DNA from: an uncultured Acetatifactor sp. | GTDB taxonomy: Bacteria > Bacillota > Clostridia > Lachnospirales > Lachnospiraceae | Assembly: GCA_910585015.1 (NCBI GenBank) | Contig: CAJUCT010000023.1 | Coordinates: 1 to 64,000 of the forward strand | Direction: 5' to 3' | Length of the DNA: 64,000 nt | In this document: in pieces, positions 25,995 through 34,748 of the stretch | Numbering within the stretch: the first letter of the stretch is position 1 | Layout: each line of letters begins with the position of its first letter | Translations under genes and position numbers: made by a program | Notes under the pieces: model-generated | Told to the model about the DNA's origin: nothing | The model's database searches: none | Seen by the model: only the letters and a program-made list of their open reading frames with translations

Positions 25995-26282
25995 TTATTT
26001 TTTTTCTTTGGCCTTGCTCATGATTTGGTCAATCTGGCGCAGCTCCTCCGGGGTGCTGGCCTTGCGGATAGCCGCTACGGCGATCTGCAGCTCCTTCGGG
26101 GTGAAGGTCAGGCCCTTTTGTCTGGCCTGTGCCATCATGGGCATTAGGAAAGACATCATCTCCTTCTGGTTCTTGCCCTGTCCCTGCTGGTAGAGTTGGG
26201 ATAAAAAGGCAAGCTTCTCACGGGGAATGTCCTGAACGGAAGGGTCTTCCATCCAGCTGGGAATGTCAGTGGTTGGTTCCAT
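25995..26282 (-). CDS. Small hypothetical protein, Lys/Gln/Met-rich
   Basis: A 95-residue protein starting at an ATG with AGGAGGAAC upstream. It is predicted to be all-helical and cytoplasmic, with MMSFLMPMMAQARQKGL in the middle and LQIAVAAIRKASTPEELRQI near the end. No known family was recognised. The next gene upstream (26454-27020) also has a Met-rich segment, and the two are separated by a family-1 element, so they may be a functional pair. The frame is open further upstream into the repeat, but the ribosome site decides the start. Confidence 0.65.
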   Translation of the reverse strand: MEPTTDIPSWMEDPSVQDIPREKLAFLSQLYQQGQGKNQKEMMSFLMPMMAQARQKGLTFTPKELQIAVAAIRKASTPEELRQIDQIMSKAKEKK

Positions 26283-26303
26283 ATATTTGTTCCTCCTATT
26301 TTG

Positions 26304-26416
26304 AGTTCCGCAGACTCCCATCCAACACACATGCAGGTGATAAATATCTGCCCGCCAAGGCGTTCAGCTATTTATCAGTGCGTTGCATGGGAGTCTGCTG
26401 TTTTGAGTTCCGCATG
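26304..26416 (-). repeat. Family-1 hairpin element, one full copy plus a 3' end
   Basis: The full copy is 26304-26402. On the minus strand it has outer stem CAGACTCCCAT/ATGGGAGTCTG, inner stem GATAAATAGCTG/CAGATATTTATC and core GAACGCCTTGGCGGGC, and ends GCGGAACTC. A second GCGGAACTC end follows at 26407-26416. These stem sequences are unlike those at other loci but pair just as well. It lies 22 bases before the start of the small gene. Confidence 0.9.
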
Positions 26417-26453
26417 AAAGGTTGTCTGAAAATATAATTGGCGGATGCAGCTG

Positions 26454-27020
26454 TCAGGCACTGTCGTCTGTAGGCTGGGCCGGTGCAGGCGGCGGATCCG
26501 CAGGCTGCATCATGCTCATCATGGACATAAGCTGGGACAAGTCAGGCATATTTCCCCCAAACAAGCCGCCAAGCCCGGCGGCCATCATGTCAGGACTCAT
26601 GCCGCCAGCGGCCCCGGCGTCCGAGGAAGTGTCGCCGTCACCGGTTTCCGTGCCGGGAAAGGACATTCCTTCCGGGAACATTTCCTGAAACATTTTTACC
26701 ATCTCCATCATCTCCTGGTAATGGCTCATGGCCTGGAACATTGACGCAAACTGGTTCAGCTGGCTCTGTTCCCTGGGGCTGCAATAGGGAGTGATCTCCT
26801 GGCAAAGCTTTGCCGGGTCAGGGGAGTCTTCCGAAGGGGCGGGAAAGACGGACAGCCGTGGGGAGCGCTGGAACAGCTCCATGGTGTATTTTAATTCCAG
26901 GAACTTGATATAGATTGCAAGCTGTTGCTGCATAGGGCTGTCCACATAGGAAATCAAAACTTTCAACTTCTGGATTTGATTGTTGGTAAATAAAGCGTCA
27001 AAGGCGGTTACTTTATCCAT
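26454..27020 (-). CDS. Hypothetical protein with Met-rich and acidic C-terminal region
   Basis: The 188-residue protein has a helical N-terminal half (LFTNNQIQKLKVLISYVDSP as a landmark, about 10-29) and a low-complexity C-terminal half with Met clusters (MEMVKMFQEMFPEGM; LMSMMSMMQ) and Gly/Asp/Pro. No signal peptide or membrane span is evident. It is read with the 95-residue Met-rich gene downstream, separated by a family-1 element. No function is recognised. A GGAAAGAGGAAACC ribosome site precedes the ATG, after two family-2 repeats. Confidence 0.65.
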   Translation of the reverse strand: MDKVTAFDALFTNNQIQKLKVLISYVDSPMQQQLAIYIKFLELKYTMELFQRSPRLSVFPAPSEDSPDPAKLCQEITPYCSPREQSQLNQFASMFQAMSHYQEMMEMVKMFQEMFPEGMSFPGTETGDGDTSSDAGAAGGMSPDMMAAGLGGLFGGNMPDLSQLMSMMSMMQPADPPPAPAQPTDDSA

Positions 27021-27063
27021 GGTTTCCTCTTTCCGGCATATCTTAAGCTTGCATTAAGTCAAA

Positions 27064-27214
27064 CTTACCTTGCTCCTGCATATTGCAGGCCGTGCCTGCG
27101 ATATTGCGTTAATGCGTATTTGGAAGTTTTACTTCCAAACTTACCTCTTTGCGGATATCGCCGGCGTTCCCTGCGATATTGCACCAATAGGTATTTGGAC
27201 GCTTCCCATCCAAA
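27064..27214 (-). repeat. Family-2 structured repeat, two tandem units
   Basis: On the minus strand, the units are 27140-27214 (hairpin 1 TTTGGATGGGAAGCGTCCAAA, with GATGGGAAGCGTC as an altered loop) and 27064-27139 (hairpin 1 TTTGGAAG/CTTCCAAA). Both continue with a TATTNNNGCAATATCGCAGG hairpin and end near AAGAGGTAAG or CAAGGTAAG. They lie upstream of the 27020 gene in its orientation. Hairpin 1 differs between units by paired changes. Confidence 0.75.
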
Positions 27215-27276
27215 CCTATCTCTGCCTGCATCATGTCTCAATGCGCGATTGCCTGTGCGGCATATAGTTTGTTTTA

Positions 27277-27305
27277 TGGCAGGCAGGTCCCCCGGAGGGG
27301 ACCCG
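27277..27305. terminator. GC-rich hairpin after the Cys-rich gene
   Basis: AGGCaGGTCCCC-CGG-AGGGGACCcGCCT forms a near-perfect stem right after the stop of the minus-strand Cys-rich gene. There is no T-run, so intrinsic termination is not certain; it may only stabilise the transcript end. Confidence 0.45.
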
Positions 27306-27322
27306 CCTCCTAAGTCATGATC

Positions 27323-27634
27323 TTAGCAGCGATTGCAGCTGCAGGTGTTGTTGCAGCCGCAGGTGTTGTTGCAGCCACAGCCGTTGTTGCCGCCGCAGAA
27401 GCAGGACAGCAGCAGGATCCAGATCAGCCATTCGCAGCCGTTATTATTGCTTTCGCAGCCACAGCCACAGCCGTTGTTGCCAATGCCGATGCCATTGCCG
27501 TTTCCACAGAATAATAAAAGCAGGATGATCCAGCAGCAGCTGCCGCCGCCGCCAAACAGGCTGGTTCCACAGCCACAGCCATTAGTGCAGCTGTTAGTGG
27601 AGCAGCCGCAGTTAGTAGCAGTTAAGTCACTCAT
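27323..27634 (-). CDS. Cys/Gly/Asn-rich small protein with hydrophobic segments
   Basis: The 103-residue protein consists of Cys-Gly and Cys-Asn repeats (NGCGCGT, NGCGCGCE, CGCNNTCGCNN) around two short hydrophobic stretches (WIILLLLFC and WLIWILLLSC). Cysteine makes up roughly a quarter of the residues. No catalytic motif is present. Similar proteins in Clostridia are labelled chorion-class high-cysteine proteins; a spore-coat or envelope role is possible but unproven. The start at 27634 follows GGAGGCAC; the frame runs further upstream without a ribosome site. The repeats in the DNA here are codon repeats of this gene. Confidence 0.7.
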   Translation of the reverse strand: MSDLTATNCGCSTNSCTNGCGCGTSLFGGGGSCCWIILLLLFCGNGNGIGIGNNGCGCGCESNNNGCEWLIWILLLSCFCGGNNGCGCNNTCGCNNTCSCNRC

Positions 27635-27860
27635 GATAGTGCCTCCATGTTTTTTTATAGTGTATTGTATGCGCATGGGCCTGTCAAAGTTTCATACCGG
27701 AACAGGATATTTACATAAATTTTTTGGTGAATAATGTCAAATTTCAGAAATGTTTCAGGGCATATAAGGGGAATTTGTCCGAAAATCCTTGAAAAAAGCA
27801 TATAGGAGGTGTATGTTTTATATAGTAATTTCTATTTCTGAAAGATAAGAGGGGGAAGGT

Positions 27861-28773
27861 ATGAAGCGGAAAAAGAGTTTAAAGACAACTTTGGTAGGAG
27901 TATGTGTAGCTTTAGCGGCGCTTGTCTGCGCCGTGGTGGGGGCAATCGGTATTTTTGCAGTCAGGTCCATCACCAACGTGGCATATGACAAATATGAAAC
28001 GGCCATGGACGAGGGTTATAATGCGGAGATTAAGTCCCAGGTCCAGAGTGTGCTCGCTATTCTTCAAATGGAGTATGACAAAGTTCTGGCAGGAGATATG
28101 TCAGAGACGGAAGCACAGGAGGAGGCAAGTGAAATTGTCCGTGCCATGCGGTACAGGGATGACGAAAGCGGATATTTTTGGATTGATGATACGGATTACG
28201 TTTTGGTGATGCATCCGATTCTTGCAGAGCAGGAGGGCAGCAACAGATATGATCTGGAAGACCAGAATGGTGTGATGATCATTCAGGAGACCATGAACTC
28301 CTGTCTGTCGGCGGACGCAGGCGGATTTAATGAGTTCTATTTTACAAAAGCGGATGGAGTGACGGTGGCTCCGAAGATTGCGTATTCCGGGTTCTTTGAG
28401 CCGTGGGGCTGGGCGATCTCCACAGGCAATTATGTGGATGACATGAAATTGGACATGCAGGAAGTCAATAATTCTATTAAAAAGGATTTCTATACCGCCT
28501 GCGCAATTATGGCGGGCTGCTGCGCCGTGCTGATAGCGTTTGCGGCGGTTATTTCGTTTATCTTTGGTGAGATCGTTGTGATTCCTTTGAGAAAGATGCA
28601 AGGTATTGAATACGCTTACATCCCTGGCTGAAGACAATGCGGCCTCATCGGAGGAAACGTCGGCAATGGCGGAAGAACTGTCTCAGACTGTCAGCCGCTC
28701 CATAGATACGGTGGCGGATCTGAAAAAGGAGATCGAAGAACTGATGCAGGATGTCAAAAAGTTTTCTGTGTAA
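27861..28773 (+). pseudogene. Chemoreceptor gene with internal deletion and frameshift
   Basis: The first part (27861 to about 28600) encodes a methyl-accepting chemotaxis protein start: a membrane segment (about 9-35), a single-Cache sensor domain (GYFWIDDTDYVLVMHP, about 105-120; NGVMIIQETM) and a second membrane segment (about 213-237) up to VIPLRKMQG. The frame then stops at 28631. In another frame, 28600-28773 encodes the far C-terminus of the same kind of protein (LTSLAEDNAASSEETSAMA...VKKFSV). The HAMP, methylation helices and signalling tip between them are missing. This is a deletion of several hundred codons with a frame change, so signalling to CheA should be lost. Confidence 0.8.
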
Positions 28774-28885
28774 GACAGAAAGCGATGCGCCTTAATTTGT
28801 TCTGTGGGGCGACATTGCCAGATCCTTATCAATGGGGAGAGGATCGTCATACTTCATGTGAGAAAAAATAGATGAGGGTTAGTCT

Positions 28886-31102
28886 ATGAAAGGCCATAGG
28901 TTTCAGGCAATAAAAAGAATGTTCTGCCTGCTTTTAATATTGGGGGTGTGCGGATCGAGTATAGCCTGCGGGGGATCCCCGCAGGTTATATCTGATCCCG
29001 AGGAGCAGCAATATCAGTATTCTATACAGATTCGTGAGATACCGAGCCCGGATCAGGCACTCTATGAGAGCGATATTCTGGAGGGCCATGAGGACTGCCA
29101 GGTACTGGAGAGGAACCGTGTCTACCAGAGCGGCAGTATCTATCGGTTTCTGGCCATTGTGAATGAAGATGAAAACAACTTCTACTATGAAAATGTTTTA
29201 CAGATTTTCCGTGAGGAAACCTGGAGATGGGAACAGATTCCGCTGTCTGGAGAGGGTTGGATAGAAGAGAGGGCGATTTCTATAAACGCTTTGGCGGGTG
29301 CCACAAAAGAAGGGGCTTTCCTGCGGCTTACGGACTACTATGCGGAGGGGGGAGAACAGGGCTTTCTGGGATATTTTGACGGGAGCGAGGGAAAACTTCT
29401 GATGGAATGGCCCAAGGAGGCGGAGGAAGCCTTCGTCTGTCAGGATCAGAAGCAGAATATCTATTTTGTTGATGATTTTGGGGGAACCATCTACGCCTAT
29501 GACAAAAATGGGAAACAATTGAGGCAGTCCTCGCTGAACGCTTATCTGAGAGGAGGTATCTGTCACCCGGTGACAGGGGCCATGCTCTGGTACGGGAATG
29601 AGGATGATCAGCTGCGGCTTTGGGAGGATGCGGGCAAACCGTCCTCCTATGAACTGATCAAAGTGGTGGCGCCCTATGAGTCCTTAATAACCTGTGGACC
29701 GGATGGCGTTTTGTATTACGCGGACGCGCAGGCCGTATGGGTGTCTGGGGACACTCCCCGGCAGGTGCTGAATTTTAGCGACAGCGGTTATAGACCGCAG
29801 GAACTTCACAGTATCCAGCTGCGGGAGGACGGGGATATTCTGTGTCATGCAACATTGGATGGGACTCTGTGCCTTATGACCCTGCATCGGCTTATGGAGG
29901 GTGAGACAAACGAGCAGCAGGAGATTCTTCTGTATGGATACGGCGATACATTCCTGCAACAGATTGTCACCCGGTTTAACCGTCAAAATTCACAGTACCA
30001 TATTACTATTCAGGACCCCACGGAGGATTCCCGGGCTTTCATGGAGATTGCCAGCGGAAAGGGACCGGACTTGTTTTTTCTTTCACCCCTTGAGGCAAAA
30101 GAGTATGCCAGAGAGGGCTATATTCGAGACATGGAAGGGATTATTGATGATCCTTCTCTTTTTTTGAACGCAGCGCTGGAGAATGGCAGGGTGGATGGGG
30201 TCACTTACGGCATCCCTTATTCCTGTACTTTATATAGTCTTGTTTTCTCTCAGAAAGTTGCGGGAGACCGTCAATCTTGGACCGTGGAAGAGATGATGAA
30301 GGCCGTGCGGGAGTCGGAGGCTAAGACGTTGTATTGGTATTTTTCGCAGAATAATGCCTATAGCATTGTACTGCAATGCGGACTTTATGACAATGAGAAC
30401 ACAGCTTACATAGACTGGAAAGCCGGGGAAAGCCATCTGGACGAACAGCCCTTTATGGAACTGCTTAAATTTGCCAAAGAGTATGGGGACAACGGGGATT
30501 ATGATTCCGCGGAAGTTCTCTCCAAGCTGCAGGGGGGTGAAATCGCAGGACTTGAGCTTCATCTGTGGAAACCGGGACAACTGGACTATGCAGAGACTTG
30601 TTTTGCAGGAAAAGCTTCCTATGTGGGATATCCCACCAGTACCGGGAAAAAGGGAGTCTATGTCCGGGCAGACTGCCTGTATGTAAATCAGGCCACGGAC
30701 AAGCTGGAGGGAATCAGGGAGTTTATGCGGTTCATGTTGACAAAGGAGGCCCAGAATTTATGTATGGCGGATGGGAATAGCTTTATTATGCCCATTCGGC
30801 TTAACACGATTTTTGATCTGGTGGAACAGGAGCGAAAAAAGGCGGAAGAGGCGTTAGAACCGTTGTATTACGATGATGGATATATCGTCTGGCAGGAGGA
30901 CGGCCTTAGTCAGGAACAGCTTGGGATTTTAGAAGAACTGCTTGAGCAGGCGCAGCCCTACAGATTTTATGCCATGGAACTGGAAAGTATATTGGAGGAG
31001 GAACTGGAACCCTATTTGTCCGGGGACAGATCACTGGAAGAAACGGTGGAGATTCTGGACAACCGGGTACAGGTGTATTTGGATGAAAGGGGTACGGATT
31101 AG
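28886..31102 (+). CDS. Lipoprotein with extracellular solute-binding (family 1) domain
   Basis: The 738-residue protein has a lipoprotein-like signal (Cys at about 28 in SSIACGGS). A ~300-residue region of short repeats resembling a beta-propeller (VDDFGGTIYAYDKNGK, then GPDGVLYYADAQAVW) precedes a bacterial family 1 solute-binding domain from about residue 350 (VTRFNRQNSQYHITI, GKGPDLFFLSPLE, VDGVTYGIPYSC). Such proteins normally deliver sugars to ABC transporters, but no permease gene is in the window. The two-part architecture is larger than a standard ~450-residue binding protein. It may be a sensor-like binding protein. Confidence 0.75.
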   Translation: MKGHRFQAIKRMFCLLLILGVCGSSIACGGSPQVISDPEEQQYQYSIQIREIPSPDQALYESDILEGHEDCQVLERNRVYQSGSIYRFLAIVNEDENNFYYENVLQIFREETWRWEQIPLSGEGWIEERAISINALAGATKEGAFLRLTDYYAEGGEQGFLGYFDGSEGKLLMEWPKEAEEAFVCQDQKQNIYFVDDFGGTIYAYDKNGKQLRQSSLNAYLRGGICHPVTGAMLWYGNEDDQLRLWEDAGKPSSYELIKVVAPYESLITCGPDGVLYYADAQAVWVSGDTPRQVLNFSDSGYRPQELHSIQLREDGDILCHATLDGTLCLMTLHRLMEGETNEQQEILLYGYGDTFLQQIVTRFNRQNSQYHITIQDPTEDSRAFMEIASGKGPDLFFLSPLEAKEYAREGYIRDMEGIIDDPSLFLNAALENGRVDGVTYGIPYSCTLYSLVFSQKVAGDRQSWTVEEMMKAVRESEAKTLYWYFSQNNAYSIVLQCGLYDNENTAYIDWKAGESHLDEQPFMELLKFAKEYGDNGDYDSAEVLSKLQGGEIAGLELHLWKPGQLDYAETCFAGKASYVGYPTSTGKKGVYVRADCLYVNQATDKLEGIREFMRFMLTKEAQNLCMADGNSFIMPIRLNTIFDLVEQERKKAEEALEPLYYDDGYIVWQEDGLSQEQLGILEELLEQAQPYRFYAMELESILEEELEPYLSGDRSLEETVEILDNRVQVYLDERGTD

Positions 31103-31181
31103 GAGAAGTCGGGAAACCCTGCGTTCGCTGGAGAAGTGACGCCTCTGGAGCGAAGCGGACGATAAGCTGCGAGAAAAAATA

Positions 31182-31216
31182 ATGCGGTATCTCCCGAACG
31201 GAGGGGGATACCGCAT
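31182..31216. terminator. Bidirectional terminator between the solute-binding gene and the suf pair
   Basis: ATGCGGTATCTCCC and GGGGGATACCGCAT form a 14-bp stem with one wobble. A-rich sequence lies upstream and TTTGAC downstream. Confidence 0.7.
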
Positions 31217-31239
31217 TTGACTATACTGGTCGATGACGG

Positions 31240-32157
31240 TTATTTCAGGAACCCGTTGACAATCTGAGCCTCGGCCTGTGCCTCGGTCAGTCCCAGGGTC
31301 ATCAGCTTGACGATTTGCTCTCCGGCGATCTTGCCGATGGCGGCCTCATGAATCAATTCCGCATCCAGATGGTTGGCCGTGATCTCCGGAACGGCGCTGA
31401 TTTTGGCATTGTCCATGATGATGGCGTCGCATTCGGAATGTCCTACGCAGCGGTTGTTGCCATTGATTTTCGCAAGGAACAACTGCCGGGAGTCATCCCT
31501 TGCCACTGCCCGGGAGATCACATTGGCGCTGGAACCTTCCCCGTTTAAATCTACATCAAAGGAAGTCTCCGCATACTGCTTCCCGTGGGTCATCAATTTT
31601 TCGGTGACAATGATCTTGGCCCCCTCCGCCAGAGTGGCCCGGGTGGAGCGTTTCGTGGAATCCACCCCCCGGATCTGCACGGTTTCCAACTCCATGAAGC
31701 TGTTTTCCTGTAGTTCCACCACAGTCTCAGGATTCATGATCCGTTCTCCGGTTCCCTCTCCGGAGCCGTAGTGCTTCTCCACATACTTCACATGGGAATT
31801 TTTTCCGATATAGAAGGTGTGGATTCCGTCATGCTTGGACATCTGGTCACCGCTGTTGTGGATGCCACAGCCTGCCACAATGGTCACATCGCAGTCGTCT
31901 CCGATGTAAAAATCATTATAGACCATCTCGGTCAATCCGCTCTGGCTAAGCACCACAGGAATGTGTACGCTTTCTTTCTTTGTGCCGGGCTTTATAACGA
32001 TATCAATGCCCGATTTGTCCGGCTTGGTGACGATATCAATATGTGCAGTGGTGCTTCGGGCCACGGCTTCGCCATTGGCCCGGATATTATAGGCCCCGGC
32101 GGGCATCTCGTGCAGCCCCGCTACCTGCTCTAGCAGTTCTTTCTGTATTGCATCCAT
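31240..32157 (-). CDS. SufB/SufD-family Fe-S scaffold protein, short form
   Basis: The 305-residue protein matches the beta-helix core of SufB/SufD (GSGEGTGERIMNPETVVEL about 130-148; GRAINS-type region SRAVARDDSRQLF; VGHSECDAIIMDNA; HEAAIGKIAGEQIVKLM). It lacks the long N-terminal part of normal SufB (~480 aa). With SufC directly upstream, this resembles the minimal SUF systems described in anaerobes, where one short SufB/D-like scaffold replaces SufB and SufD. It would assemble Fe-S clusters in the cytoplasm. No sufS or sufU is adjacent. A GGGGGTATTTTGTC site precedes the ATG. Confidence 0.85.
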   Translation of the reverse strand: MDAIQKELLEQVAGLHEMPAGAYNIRANGEAVARSTTAHIDIVTKPDKSGIDIVIKPGTKKESVHIPVVLSQSGLTEMVYNDFYIGDDCDVTIVAGCGIHNSGDQMSKHDGIHTFYIGKNSHVKYVEKHYGSGEGTGERIMNPETVVELQENSFMELETVQIRGVDSTKRSTRATLAEGAKIIVTEKLMTHGKQYAETSFDVDLNGEGSSANVISRAVARDDSRQLFLAKINGNNRCVGHSECDAIIMDNAKISAVPEITANHLDAELIHEAAIGKIAGEQIVKLMTLGLTEAQAEAQIVNGFLK

Positions 32158-32173
32158 GACAAAATACCCCCTT

Positions 32174-32232
32174 AATTAGAGTTTTACATGTTCCCTGCTC
32201 TGACGACATCATTTCGGTCGGGCAGAGTGTGT
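32174..32232 (-). repeat. Family-1 element, 3' end only, with a local hairpin
   Basis: On the minus strand, GCAGGGAACATGTAAAACTCT matches the 3' end of the 18-kb family-1 copies (GCAGGGAACATGCGGAACTCT) except for the altered GCGG. The matching 5' arm is absent; a CTCTGCCCGACCG/CGTCAGAG hairpin precedes it. It lies directly before the SufB/D start, in the same orientation. Confidence 0.5.
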
Positions 32233-32233
32233 C

Positions 32234-32965
32234 TCACTGTATTTCCTGGTAAAAGCGGCAGCTGCCTGTATCCTGCAGCAGTTCCGGCAGAATATTTTCC
32301 CTGCGGCCCTGGGCTTTTACCTGTCCGTCGGCGATCACCACAATCTCGTCCGCAATATTCAGAATGCGCTCCTGGTGGGAGATGATGATCAGAGAGCGGT
32401 CAGAATCAATGTCGTGCAGATCCTCAAAGACCTTGATCAGATTGTTAAAACTCCACAGGTCAATGCCCGCCTCCGGCTCGTCAAATACGGACAGAGCAGT
32501 GTTTCGCGCAAGCACGGTGGCAATTTCAATGCGCTTCAACTCTCCGCCGGATAAGCTGGCGTCCACATCCCGGTTGATATAGTCTCTGGCGCAGAGTCCT
32601 ACCTTGGACAGATACTCGCAGGCCCCGGCGGTGGAGAGAGCATCCCCGGCGGCCAAGGTAATCAGGTCCTTGACTTTGATCCCCTTGAAGCGCACGGGCT
32701 GCTGAAAGGCAAAGCTGATGCCGCATTTGGCACGCTCGGTAATGGAAAGTTCAGTGATATCCTGTCCGTTAAAAAGAATCCGGCCACCGGTGGGCTTCTC
32801 TATACCCATGATCAATTTGGCCAGGGTGGACTTGCCTCCGCCGTTGGGTCCGGTAATGACAATGAAGCGGTGGTTATCAATAGTCAGATTTAAGTTTTTG
32901 ATAATCTCTTTCCGGGAGTCGGACTCATCCGCCACCTGAAAGGAGAGGTTCTCTAATTGCAGCAT
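32234..32965 (-). CDS. sufC: SufC ATPase of Fe-S cluster assembly
   Basis: A 243-residue ABC-type ATPase with Walker A GPNGGGKST (about 34-42), signature LSGGELKR (about 145-152), Walker B ending FDEPEAGID and a downstream His in IIISHQE. These fit SufC, which powers cluster assembly on SufB/D. The start at 32965 has CAGGAGG upstream; the frame stays open to 33079 but lies in a GC-rich hairpin region (about 33000-33065). The SufB/D-like gene follows after 76 bases. Confidence 0.9.
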   Translation of the reverse strand: MLQLENLSFQVADESDSRKEIIKNLNLTIDNHRFIVITGPNGGGKSTLAKLIMGIEKPTGGRILFNGQDITELSITERAKCGISFAFQQPVRFKGIKVKDLITLAAGDALSTAGACEYLSKVGLCARDYINRDVDASLSGGELKRIEIATVLARNTALSVFDEPEAGIDLWSFNNLIKVFEDLHDIDSDRSLIIISHQERILNIADEIVVIADGQVKAQGRRENILPELLQDTGSCRFYQEIQ

Positions 32966-33223
32966 ATATACCTCCTGGAATCTATAAAGCATCCTTCTTG
33001 CGCATGCACAGCGCCTGCCTAAGGGATACCGCCGGCGCTTAACATCGGCAGCGGCGGGAGCCTGGGCATTAGCGCACACTGATCATTATAGCATATTCTT
33101 GAAAAAATAACAGAGAAAATCATATTTATTCTACCATTTTGAAAAAAAGCATGTTATAATACGAAAGTACCAGTTTTTGTTTTTTCGGAGACAAACAGAA
33201 AGTCTATTTTTTGGAGGGCGGAA

Positions 33224-34693
33224 ATGAAACTATCAGAAAAAGCGTATATTAACAGGGCGGCTCTTTGGTGTCACACGTTCATAGATGTGGTGCTTGCTCT
33301 CGCCTACATGCTGGAGTTGTTTAAGGGCGCCAGATCAATAGGTTACATATGTGTGTTTACCGCACTGTGCATTGTGCCGATTATTGTGGAATGGCTGTTG
33401 TATAAAAAGAATCCGGAGAGTAAGGCTATCATGCATGTGATAGGCGTGTTATACGGTATACTATATGTATTTGCCATTTTCACGGCCAACAGCGTCACCA
33501 ATTTTGTTTATGCCATTCCGATGTTTGTTGTCCTGCTTTTATATTCAGATGTGCGTTTCAGCGCTCTGTACTGTGGGACCCTCTGCCTGCTTAATATATT
33601 GGATATCGTATATGTGGCGATGACTGTGGGCTATGCATCTGACCAGATTGCGGATGTGGAAATCCGGGCAACCAGTATTATACTGATTGCGGTATATTGT
33701 GTTATAACTACGGTGTGCCTGAATAAGCTCAACAGGAACAAGCTGGATAATCTGAATGAGGAAAAGAATAAGTCCACACAGATGCTGAACAACACACTGC
33801 AGCTGGCGGAACGGATCAGCCAGGGGATTGAGCAGGTGACAGAGAAGATGGAACAGCTCGATCAGTCGGTGGTACATATCCAGGGGTCCATGAAGGAGGT
33901 AACCCAGGGAAGCACGGAGACGGCGGATTCGGTACAGCAGCAGATAGATCGCACAGGGGAGATCCTGAACCATATCGCAAAGGTGAAGGAAAATGCGGAG
34001 AGCATCGACCGGGGCGTGGACGATGCGGCGGGAATGATCCAGAGCGGTCAGAAAAATGTTGACGCGATGACGGAGCAGGTGAAGAAGTCCATAGAAGCTA
34101 ATAACACGGTGATCAGCAAGATGGAAGACCTGAGCGTACAGACAGAGAAGATGAATACCATTATTGAGATGATTACCGGCATCACCAGCCAGACCAGTCT
34201 TTTGGCATTGAACGCCAGTATTGAGGCCGCCAGGGCAGGCGATGCGGGGCGGGGGTTTGCAGTGGTGGCGGGAGAGATATCATCCCTTGCCAATCAGACC
34301 CAGTCAGCAACCGTCAGTATCACAGAACTTATCCAAAACATCAATGCCGAACTCAAGGAGGTATCCGAGGCCATTGACCTGGTGACAGGCAGCAACAAGT
34401 CCCATGCCGTGACGGCCAGGGAGGTTCGGGGCAGCTTTGAAAAGATTGCCGAGATGACCCAAAATATCGGGCGGCAGACCAGTGCCATGAGGGATACCGT
34501 GATGGAGCTGGAGACGGCCAATGCCGGTATCGTGGAGAGCATTCAGACTATCTCCGCAATCACGGAGGAAGTATCCGCACATTCCAGCGAGACCTATGCA
34601 GCCTGTGAGAGGAACAGCAGCATGGTATCCGAGGTAACGGCCATTGTGGAGAATTTGAATGAGGAAACGAAAAAAATTGAAAAAAGCTATTGA
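33224..34693 (+). CDS. Methyl-accepting chemotaxis protein with 6-helix membrane sensor
   Basis: The 489-residue protein has about six membrane segments in residues 10-165, with no large extracellular loop and no clear HAMP domain. A coiled-coil follows, then the methyl-accepting signalling domain with the hairpin tip LALNASIEAARAGDAGRGFA (about 327-346) and VAGEISSLANQT. It should sit in the membrane and control CheA. The sensor type suggests sensing within the membrane or cytoplasm. Unlike the decayed receptor at 27.9 kb, it is intact. TGGAGGGCGGAA precedes the ATG; a TATAAT lies at 33155-33160 with a weak -35. Confidence 0.9.
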   Translation: MKLSEKAYINRAALWCHTFIDVVLALAYMLELFKGARSIGYICVFTALCIVPIIVEWLLYKKNPESKAIMHVIGVLYGILYVFAIFTANSVTNFVYAIPMFVVLLLYSDVRFSALYCGTLCLLNILDIVYVAMTVGYASDQIADVEIRATSIILIAVYCVITTVCLNKLNRNKLDNLNEEKNKSTQMLNNTLQLAERISQGIEQVTEKMEQLDQSVVHIQGSMKEVTQGSTETADSVQQQIDRTGEILNHIAKVKENAESIDRGVDDAAGMIQSGQKNVDAMTEQVKKSIEANNTVISKMEDLSVQTEKMNTIIEMITGITSQTSLLALNASIEAARAGDAGRGFAVVAGEISSLANQTQSATVSITELIQNINAELKEVSEAIDLVTGSNKSHAVTAREVRGSFEKIAEMTQNIGRQTSAMRDTVMELETANAGIVESIQTISAITEEVSAHSSETYAACERNSSMVSEVTAIVENLNEETKKIEKSY

Positions 34694-34748
34694 CATTTGA
34701 ACTGGAATTTAGTAATATATTTAATGTTGCAGGGAATAATTGCAGCAT

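Noticed and set aside
27317..27514. Short tandem repeats (GCAGCCGCAGGTGTTGTT type) that could be a minisatellite
   Set aside because: They are codon repeats of the Cys/Gly/Asn-rich protein read on the minus strand.
33000..33066. Family-1 element before sufC
   Set aside because: A GC-rich imperfect hairpin is present, but it lacks the family ends and core; it was left as an unassigned structure.
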